Shown in pieces: positions 57,897-64,000 of a stretch of DNA of 64,000 bases. The DNA is from Kosakonia radicincitans DSM 16656. Lineage in GTDB: Bacteria > Pseudomonadota > Gammaproteobacteria > Enterobacterales > Enterobacteriaceae. Each line of letters starts with the position of its first letter. The stretch's first letter is position 1. A model generated the notes under the pieces. That model searched no databases, was not told the DNA's origin, and worked only from the letters and a program-made list of their open reading frames with translations. The stretch spans positions 496,001 through 560,000 of the forward strand of contig NZ_CP018016.1 in assembly GCF_000280495.2 (NCBI RefSeq). Direction: 5' to 3'. The translations under genes were made by a program, and so were the position numbers.

Positions 57897-58349
57897 TTGT
57901 CCACATTAGAGCAAAAATTAACAGAGATGATTACGGCGCCGGTTGAAGCACTGGGCTATGAACTGGTCGGTATCGAATTTGTGCGTGGTCGCACATCTAC
58001 GCTGCGCATCTATATTGATAGTGAAGATGGCATCAATGTTGATGATTGCGCTGATGTCAGCCACCAGGTCAGTGCGGTACTGGATGTTGAAGATCCGATT
58101 ACCGTTGCTTACAACCTGGAAGTTTCCTCACCAGGTCTTGAGCGTCCTTTGTTTACGGCTGAGCACTATGCGCGCTTTAAGGGCGACGAAGTCTCGCTGG
58201 TGCTACGTATGGCGGTACAGAACCGCCGTAAATGGCAGGGCATCATTAAAGATGTCGATGGCGAGATGATCACCGTTACGGTCGAAGGTAAAGATGAAGT
58301 GTTCGCATTGAGTAATATTCAGAAAGCGAACCTGGTCCCCCACTTTTAA
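57897..58349 (+). CDS. rimP: Ribosome maturation factor RimP
   Basis: A 150-residue 30S-assembly factor with an N-terminal alpha/beta domain and a C-terminal Sm-like barrel; conserved [23 protein letters not shown] and [11 protein letters not shown]. The start chosen is TTG at 57897 (MSTLEQKL), matching E. coli, with GGGGG five bases upstream; a GTG at 57891 would add two residues. First protein gene of the nusA-infB operon. Confidence 0.95.
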   Translation: MSTLEQKLTEMITAPVEALGYELVGIEFVRGRTSTLRIYIDSEDGINVDDCADVSHQVSAVLDVEDPITVAYNLEVSSPGLERPLFTAEHYARFKGDEVSLVLRMAVQNRRKWQGIIKDVDGEMITVTVEGKDEVFALSNIQKANLVPHF

Positions 58350-58377
58350 CAGTCTGGATTGAGGTGAAAGGCCCCCG

Positions 58378-59865
58378 ATGAACAAAGAAATTTTGGCTGT
58401 TGTTGAAGCTGTTTCTAACGAAAAGTCGCTTCCGCGTGAAAAAATCTTTGAAGCGCTGGAAAGTGCTTTAGCTACAGCAACCAAGAAAAAATATGAACAA
58501 GAAATCGATGTACGCGTAAGCATCGATCGTAAAAGTGGTGATTTCGATACTTTCCGTCGCTGGATGGTTGTTGAAGAGGTAACTCAACCGACGCGTGAAA
58601 TCACGCTTGAAGCGGCACGCTACGAAGACGAAAGTCTGAATGTCGGCGACTACGTCGAAGATCAGATTGAATCCGTGACCTTTGACCGTATCACCACGCA
58701 AACTGCGAAGCAGGTTATCGTACAGAAAGTGCGTGAAGCTGAGCGCGCTATGGTGGTCGATCAGTTCCGTGAACACGAAGGCGAAATCATCACTGGCGTG
58801 GTGAAGAAAGTTAACCGCGATAACATCACTCTTGACCTCGGTAACAACGCTGAAGCCGTGATCCTGCGTGAGGATATGCTGCCGCGTGAAAACTTCCGTC
58901 CGGGCGACCGAATCCGTGGCGTACTGTATGCAGTGCGTCCTGAAGCGCGCGGCGCTCAACTGTTCGTCACGCGTTCCAAACCGGAAATGCTGATCGAATT
59001 GTTCCGCATCGAAGTGCCGGAAATCGGCGAAGAAGTGATTGAGATTAAAGCTGCAGCCCGCGATCCGGGTTCACGCGCCAAAATCGCTGTGAAGACCAAC
59101 GATAAGCGTATCGATCCGGTCGGCGCTTGCGTTGGTATGCGTGGCGCGCGCGTTCAGGCGGTTTCAACCGAGCTGGGCGGCGAGCGTATCGATATCGTGC
59201 TGTGGGATGACAATCCGGCTCAGTTCGTGATCAACGCAATGGCGCCGGCAGATGTTGCTTCTATCGTTGTGGATGAAGACAAGCACACCATGGATATCGC
59301 CGTTGAGGCGGGTAACCTGGCGCAAGCTATCGGCCGTAATGGTCAGAACGTGCGTCTTGCGTCTCAGCTGAGCGGCTGGGAACTCAACGTTATGACCGTT
59401 GAAGATCTGCAGTCCAAGCATCAGGCTGAAGCGCATGCGGCAATTGATACCTTCACCCGTTACCTGGATATTGACGAAGATTTCGCTACCGTCCTGGTCG
59501 AAGAAGGTTTCTCTACGCTGGAAGAACTGGCCTATGTGCCAATTAAAGAGCTGCTGGAAATCGACGGTCTGGATGAAGACACCGTTGAAGCCCTGCGCGA
59601 CCGTGCGAAAAATGCCCTGACTACTCTGGCATTGGCGCAGGAAGAGAGTCTCGGCAATAAAGAGCCGGCTGAAGACCTGCTGAATCTGGAAGGTCTGGAT
59701 CGTGCATTGGCTTTCAAACTGGCTGCTCGTGGTGTTTGTACGCTTGAAGACCTCGCCGAGCAAGGCGTGGATGACCTGAGTGATATCGAAGGGTTAACCG
59801 ACGAGAAAGCAGGTGAGCTCATCATGGCCGCACGTAATATTTGCTGGTTTGGTGACGAAGCGTAA
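58378..59865 (+). CDS. nusA: Transcription termination/antitermination factor NusA
   Basis: A 495-residue protein. It has the N-terminal RNA-polymerase-binding domain (about 1-125), S1 domain (about 135-200), KH1 and KH2 (about 230-345), and two C-terminal acidic repeats (about 360-425 and 435-490) that bind alpha-CTD and lambda N. It controls pausing, termination and antitermination. It starts 28 bases after rimP. Length equals E. coli. Confidence 0.98.
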   Translation: MNKEILAVVEAVSNEKSLPREKIFEALESALATATKKKYEQEIDVRVSIDRKSGDFDTFRRWMVVEEVTQPTREITLEAARYEDESLNVGDYVEDQIESVTFDRITTQTAKQVIVQKVREAERAMVVDQFREHEGEIITGVVKKVNRDNITLDLGNNAEAVILREDMLPRENFRPGDRIRGVLYAVRPEARGAQLFVTRSKPEMLIELFRIEVPEIGEEVIEIKAAARDPGSRAKIAVKTNDKRIDPVGACVGMRGARVQAVSTELGGERIDIVLWDDNPAQFVINAMAPADVASIVVDEDKHTMDIAVEAGNLAQAIGRNGQNVRLASQLSGWELNVMTVEDLQSKHQAEAHAAIDTFTRYLDIDEDFATVLVEEGFSTLEELAYVPIKELLEIDGLDEDTVEALRDRAKNALTTLALAQEESLGNKEPAEDLLNLEGLDRALAFKLAARGVCTLEDLAEQGVDDLSDIEGLTDEKAGELIMAARNICWFGDEA

Positions 59866-59889
59866 TAAACTGTAGCAGGAAGGAACAGC

Positions 59890-62601
59890 ATGACAGATGT
59901 AACCGTAAAAACGCTGGCCGCTGAGATTCAGACCTCTGTGGACCGCCTGGTACAGCAATTTGCTGATGCAGGGATCCGCAAGTCCGCTGAAGACTCAGTG
60001 ACGGCACAAGAAAAGCAGACGCTCCTGGCGCACCTGAACCGTGAACATGGTTCGTCGCCTGATAAGCTGACGCTGCAGCGCAAAACGCGCAGCACATTAA
60101 GTATCCAGGGCACCGGTGGTAAAAGTAAATCGGTGCAGATCGAAGTCCGTAAAAAACGCACCTTTGTAAAACGCGATCCACAAGAGGCTGAACGTCTCGC
60201 TGCGGAAGAAGAGGCGATGCGTGAAGCGGAAGAGAAGGCCCGTCGTGAAGCAGAGGAAGCCGCTGAGCGCGAAGCCGAGGAAAAAGCGAAGCGTGAGGCC
60301 GAAAGTCGCCTGAAACGTGAAGCTGAAGAAAAAGCTAAACGCGAACATGCTGAAAATGCAAAACGCGAGGCTGCGGAAAATAGCAAAGTGAGCAACCAAC
60401 AATCTGACGAAATGACCAGGGCAGCCCAGACGGAGAAAGCCCGTCGCGAAGCTGAAGCGCAAGAACTCAAGCGCAAAGCGGAAGAAGAGGCTCGCCGCAA
60501 ACTGGAAGAAAATGCGCGCCGCGTAGCGGAAGAAGCTCGTCGTATGGCGGAACAAAATGAAAATGGCTGGGTAGCCAGCAGCGATGAAGAAGAGACTGTC
60601 GGTGATTATCACGTGACCACCTCTCAGCACGCTCGTCAGGCGGAAGATGATAGCGATCGCGAAGTTGAAGGCGGTCGTGGTCGTGGTCGTACCGCTAAAG
60701 CTCCGCGTCCGAAAAAAGGTAACAAGCACGCTGAAAGCAAAGCCGACCGTGAAGAAGCGCGTGCAGCCGTACGCGGCGGTAAAGGCAACAGACAGCGTAA
60801 AGGTTCCACTCTGCAGCAGGGCTTCCAGAAGCCGGCGCAGGCGGTTAACCGTGACGTGGTAATCGGTGAAACCCTCACCGTTGGCGAACTGGCGAACAAG
60901 ATGGCCGTTAAAGGCTCTCAGGTCATCAAAGCTATGATGAAACTGGGTGCGATGGCCACCATCAACCAGGTTATCGATCAGGAAACCGCGCAGCTCGTTG
61001 CTGAAGAAATGGGCCACAAAGTTATCCTGCGTCGTGAAAACGAGCTGGAAGAAGCGGTAATGAGCGACCGTGATACTGGTGCAGCGGCCGAACCGCGCGC
61101 GCCGGTCGTGACCATCATGGGTCACGTTGACCATGGTAAAACCTCTCTGCTGGACTACATTCGTTCGACGAAAGTAGCCTCCGGCGAAGCGGGCGGCATT
61201 ACTCAGCACATTGGTGCATACCACGTCGAAACCGACAACGGCATGATCACCTTCCTGGATACCCCAGGCCACGCCGCGTTTACCGCAATGCGTGCCCGTG
61301 GTGCTCAGGCAACGGATATCGTTGTTCTGGTTGTTGCTGCCGATGACGGCGTCATGCCGCAAACCATCGAAGCTATCCAGCATGCGAAAGCAGCGCAGGT
61401 GCCGGTGGTGGTTGCAGTGAACAAGATTGATAAACCTGAAGCCGATCCAGATCGCGTTAAAAACGAACTGGCTCAGTACGGCATCATCCCGGAAGAGTGG
61501 GGCGGCGAAAGCCAGTTCGTACACGTTTCCGCGAAAGCTGGTACAGGTATCGACGACCTGCTGGATGCAATCCTGCTGCAGGCCGAAGTCCTGGAGCTGA
61601 AAGCTGTCCGTAAAGGTATGGCGAGCGGTGTAGTTATCGAATCCTTCCTGGATAAAGGTCGTGGTCCGGTGGCTTCCGTTCTGGTTCGCGAAGGTACACT
61701 GCATAAAGGCGATATCGTTCTGTGCGGCTTCGAATACGGTCGTGTGCGTGCGATGCGTGACGAGCTGGGCCGTGAAGTCACTGAAGCGGGTCCGTCTATT
61801 CCGGTGGAAATCCTCGGTCTTTCCGGCGTTCCGGCTGCGGGTGATGAAGCAACCGTTGTGCGTGACGAGAAGAAAGCGCGTGAAGTTGCGCTGTATCGTC
61901 AGGGCAAATTCCGTGAAGTTAAACTGGCGCGTCAGCAGAAATCCAAACTGGAAAACATGTTTGCCAACATGACTGAAGGCGAAGTTCATGAAGTGAACAT
62001 CGTACTGAAGGCTGACGTTCAGGGCTCTGTGGAAGCGATCTCCGATTCTCTGCTGAAACTCTCTACTGAAGAAGTGAAAGTGAAGATCGTGGGTTCCGGC
62101 GTAGGTGGTATCACCGAAACCGACGCGACTCTGGCTGCTGCGTCCAACGCTATTCTGGTTGGCTTTAACGTTCGTGCTGATGCTTCTGCGCGTCGTGTGA
62201 TCGAAGCTGAAGGCCTGGATCTGCGTTACTACTCGGTCATCTATAACCTGATCGACGAAGTGAAAGCAGCGATGAGCGGTATGCTCTCTCCAGAACTGAA
62301 ACAGCAGATCATCGGTCTGGCGGAAGTTCGTGATGTGTTCAAATCACCGAAATTCGGCGCGATCGCAGGCTGTATGGTTACTGAAGGCGTGGTTAAACGT
62401 CACAACCCGATCCGCGTCCTGCGCGACAACGTGGTTATCTATGAAGGCGAACTGGAATCCCTGCGTCGCTTCAAAGATGACGTGAACGAAGTCCGTAACG
62501 GCATGGAATGTGGTATTGGCGTGAAGAACTACAACGATGTGCGCACTGGCGATATGATCGAAGTGTTCGAGATTATCGAAATTCAGCGCACAATCGAGTA
62601 A
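59890..62601 (+). CDS. infB: Translation initiation factor IF-2
   Basis: A 903-residue GTPase that places initiator tRNA on the 30S subunit. It has a small N-terminal fold (about 1-50), a long charged A/E/K/R-rich helical linker (about 95-225), an IF2N domain, then the G domain with GHVDHGKT (411-418), DTPGH and NKID, and C-terminal domains that bind fMet-tRNA. A GTG at 60388 (codon 167, VSNQQ) matches the E. coli internal start of the shorter IF2 form. It is 13 residues longer than E. coli, all within the linker. tRNA-fMet, its ligand, is encoded in the same operon. Confidence 0.97.
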   Translation: MTDVTVKTLAAEIQTSVDRLVQQFADAGIRKSAEDSVTAQEKQTLLAHLNREHGSSPDKLTLQRKTRSTLSIQGTGGKSKSVQIEVRKKRTFVKRDPQEAERLAAEEEAMREAEEKARREAEEAAEREAEEKAKREAESRLKREAEEKAKREHAENAKREAAENSKVSNQQSDEMTRAAQTEKARREAEAQELKRKAEEEARRKLEENARRVAEEARRMAEQNENGWVASSDEEETVGDYHVTTSQHARQAEDDSDREVEGGRGRGRTAKAPRPKKGNKHAESKADREEARAAVRGGKGNRQRKGSTLQQGFQKPAQAVNRDVVIGETLTVGELANKMAVKGSQVIKAMMKLGAMATINQVIDQETAQLVAEEMGHKVILRRENELEEAVMSDRDTGAAAEPRAPVVTIMGHVDHGKTSLLDYIRSTKVASGEAGGITQHIGAYHVETDNGMITFLDTPGHAAFTAMRARGAQATDIVVLVVAADDGVMPQTIEAIQHAKAAQVPVVVAVNKIDKPEADPDRVKNELAQYGIIPEEWGGESQFVHVSAKAGTGIDDLLDAILLQAEVLELKAVRKGMASGVVIESFLDKGRGPVASVLVREGTLHKGDIVLCGFEYGRVRAMRDELGREVTEAGPSIPVEILGLSGVPAAGDEATVVRDEKKAREVALYRQGKFREVKLARQQKSKLENMFANMTEGEVHEVNIVLKADVQGSVEAISDSLLKLSTEEVKVKIVGSGVGGITETDATLAAASNAILVGFNVRADASARRVIEAEGLDLRYYSVIYNLIDEVKAAMSGMLSPELKQQIIGLAEVRDVFKSPKFGAIAGCMVTEGVVKRHNPIRVLRDNVVIYEGELESLRRFKDDVNEVRNGMECGIGVKNYNDVRTGDMIEVFEIIEIQRTIE

Positions 62602-62732
62602 TCCGCATCGCCTTTCGGGCTGCTGCGTTGGCGGCATGTTTTGTACCCCCAGTTAGAGAGGTATCTGTGCTCCTGGGGGGCACGAAGTTGCCGCACTGCT
62701 GTAACCCGCAATTCATCGTGGATACAAATATT

Positions 62733-62763
62733 GTAGGCCGGGTAAGCGAAGCGCCACCCGGCA
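62733..62763. repeat. REP (palindromic unit) element
   Basis: GCCGGGT (62737-62743) and ACCCGGC (62755-62761) flank a GC-rich loop; the sequence resembles the REP elements of Klebsiella/Enterobacter-type genomes (GTAGGCCGGGTAAGCGAAGC). Only one copy was noticed in the window. It lies in the infB-rbfA gap and could protect infB mRNA or bind gyrase or IHF. Confidence 0.8.
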
Positions 62764-62770
62764 GTATATC

Positions 62771-62793
62771 AAAAGGGGCTACGGCCCCTTTTT
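62771..62793 (+). terminator. Terminator-like hairpin upstream of rbfA
   Basis: AAAAGGGGC (62771-62779) pairs with GCCCCTTTT (62784-62792) around a stable TACG tetraloop, with T's. It lies inside the operon, 17 bases before the rbfA start, so it should reduce rbfA-truB expression relative to infB unless read through. Confidence 0.82.
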
Positions 62794-62809
62794 AGTCTGG
62801 AGAATTATT

Positions 62810-63211
62810 ATGGCGAAAGAATTCGGTCGCCCGCAGCGCGTAGCCCAGGAACTGCAAAAAGAAATTGCGATTATCCTGCAGCGTGAAATCAAAGATCCGC
62901 GACTGGGGATGATGACCACCGTATCCGGTGTTGAAGTTTCCCGCGATCTGGCTTATGCCAAAGTGTTTGTTACCTTCCTTAACGACAAAGATGAAGCTTT
63001 TGTTAAAGCGGGCATCAAAGCGCTACAGGACGCTTCCGGTTTTATTCGTACCCTGCTGGGTAAAGCGATGCGTCTGCGTATCGTGCCGGAATTGACCTTC
63101 TTCTACGACAATTCGCTGGTGGAAGGAATGCGTATGTCCAACCTGGTGACCAGCGTGGTGAAGCACGATGACGAACGTCGTGTGAATCCGGACGACAGCA
63201 AGGAGGACTGA
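62810..63211 (+). CDS. rbfA: 30S ribosome-binding factor RbfA
   Basis: A 133-residue KH-fold protein that binds the 30S subunit during 16S 5'-end maturation and is needed for cold adaptation. Visible conserved parts are [23 protein letters not shown] and [17 protein letters not shown] lies close to the ATG. Its stop overlaps the truB start by one base (TGATG). Length equals E. coli. Confidence 0.97.
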   Translation: MAKEFGRPQRVAQELQKEIAIILQREIKDPRLGMMTTVSGVEVSRDLAYAKVFVTFLNDKDEAFVKAGIKALQDASGFIRTLLGKAMRLRIVPELTFFYDNSLVEGMRMSNLVTSVVKHDDERRVNPDDSKED

Positions 63212-64000
63212 TGAGTCGTCCTCGTCGTCGTGGTCGCGACGTGCATGGCGTGCTGCTGCTTGATAAACAGCAGGGCGCGTCGAGCAATGATGTGCTGCAA
63301 AAGGTCAAACGCCTCTACAATGCTAACCGTGCCGGGCATACCGGGGCGCTGGATCCGCTGGCGACCGGTATGTTGCCGATTTGTCTGGGCGAAGCGACAA
63401 AGTTTTCCCAGTATCTGCTGGATTCTGATAAACGCTATCGGGTCATTGCGCGGCTGGGCCAGCGAACTGATACTTCTGATGCGGACGGGCAAATTGTCGA
63501 AGAGCGTCCGGTAATCTTTACCGACGAGCAATTGGCTGCGGCGCTGGAGAGTTTCCGTGGTGATACGCAGCAAGTGCCGTCAATGTATTCCGCGCTGAAA
63601 TATCAGGGAAAGAAACTCTACGAGTATGCACGGCAGGGTATTGAAGTGCCGCGTGAAGCCCGGCCTATAACCGTTTATGAGCTGCTATTTATTCGTCATG
63701 AAGGTAATGAGCTGGAGCTGGAAATCCACTGCTCTAAAGGGACTTACATCCGCACCATTATTGACGATCTGGGTGAGAAGCTGGGTTGTGGCGCGCATGT
63801 TATCTATCTGCGTCGTCTGGCGGTGAGCAAATACCCGGTTGAGCGGATGGTCACCCTGGAGCACCTGCACGAGCTGGTTGCCCAGGCTGAGCAGCAGAAT
63901 ATTCCGGCGGCGCAGCTACTGGATCCGCTGTTGATGCCGATGGACAGCCCGGCATCCGATTTTCCTGTCGTCAATATTCCTTCTGTCGTGGCCGCGTATT
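63211..64000 (+). CDS. truB: tRNA pseudouridine-55 synthase TruB (N-terminal part)
   Basis: The first 263 codons of a protein that is 314 residues in E. coli; the window ends inside the gene and the frame stays open. The catalytic Asp48 is in [15 protein letters not shown], with the [14 protein letters not shown] and CSKGTYIRT motifs following. It converts U55 in the T-loop of tRNAs to pseudouridine. AAGGAGG lies 4 bases before the ATG, and translation is coupled to rbfA. The PUA domain would lie in the missing part. Confidence 0.97.
   Translation, partial: MSRPRRRGRDVHGVLLLDKQQGASSNDVLQKVKRLYNANRAGHTGALDPLATGMLPICLGEATKFSQYLLDSDKRYRVIARLGQRTDTSDADGQIVEERPVIFTDEQLAAALESFRGDTQQVPSMYSALKYQGKKLYEYARQGIEVPREARPITVYELLFIRHEGNELELEIHCSKGTYIRTIIDDLGEKLGCGAHVIYLRRLAVSKYPVERMVTLEHLHELVAQAEQQNIPAAQLLDPLLMPMDSPASDFPVVNIPSVVAAY

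Noticed and set aside
60097..61989. 630-codon open frame on the minus strand opposite infB
   Set aside because: It is the antisense shadow of infB: the composition (rich in F, H, R, T) mirrors the codon bias of the sense strand, and there is no ribosome-binding site or recognisable domain.

Overview
The window is a stretch of enterobacterial chromosome (family Enterobacteriaceae). Nearly every gene is recognisable as the counterpart of a gene in the E. coli K-12 yhdP-to-truB interval, in the same order and mostly at the same protein length. Several differences place it outside Escherichia, most plausibly near Kosakonia, Enterobacter or Klebsiella (inference): an extra succinate-semialdehyde dehydrogenase-like gene, a tandem yhcN pair, no nan (sialic acid) genes between sspB and gltD, no yhbX beside argG, and a REP element of the type common in those genera. 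No phage, transposon, CRISPR array or defence system was seen.

Layout. 1-9000: end of yhdP, tldD, the divergent aaeR / aaeXAB aromatic-acid efflux locus, an aldehyde dehydrogenase, yhcO and two yhcN-type periplasmic stress proteins. 9300-18200: argR, mdh, the periplasmic proteases degS and degQ, division genes zapG and zapE, ribosomal proteins rplM-rpsI, and sspAB. 18290-29830: glutamate synthase gltBD, radical-SAM yhcC, the anaerobic sensor kinase arcB with the small RNA ArcZ converging on it, elbB and mtgA. 29830-37750 (minus strand): the envelope and nitrogen cluster yrbG-kdsD-kdsC-lptC-lptA-lptB-rpoN-hpf-ptsN-rapZ-npr. 37970-42770: mlaFEDCB, ibaG and murA. 42830-49620: sfsB, ispB, rplU-rpmA-yhbE-obgE, dacB, greA. 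49770-55780: yhbY, rlmE-ftsH, folP-glmM, secG and tRNA-Leu(GAG). 55880-64000: argG, then tRNA-fMet (metY)-rimP-nusA-infB-rbfA-truB, with truB cut by the window edge.

Themes. Much of the window serves the envelope: phospholipid transport (yhdP, mla), LPS (kdsC/D, lptABC), peptidoglycan (murA, glmM, mtgA, dacB) and protein quality control (degS, degQ, ftsH). The rest is mainly translation and RNA (ribosomal proteins, nusA, infB, rbfA, truB, rimP, obgE, hpf, rlmE, yhbY, greA) and nitrogen/redox regulation (gltBD, rpoN, ptsN/npr, arcB, argR). Readable control sites include ARG boxes at argR and argG, an ArcA-like box at mdh, CRP-like sites at three promoters, a sigma32 promoter before rlmE-ftsH, sigmaE-like promoters before greA and inside lptC, and a near-consensus sigma70 promoter for metY.

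The most notable non-routine observation is a 19-nt copy (18/19 identical) of the tRNA-Leu 3' end just upstream of metY. Together with leuU it brackets argG, like the scar of an old tRNA-targeted insertion or a lost tRNA gene. Nothing here amounts to a clearly undescribed system. All comparisons with E. coli are from memory; no database was searched.
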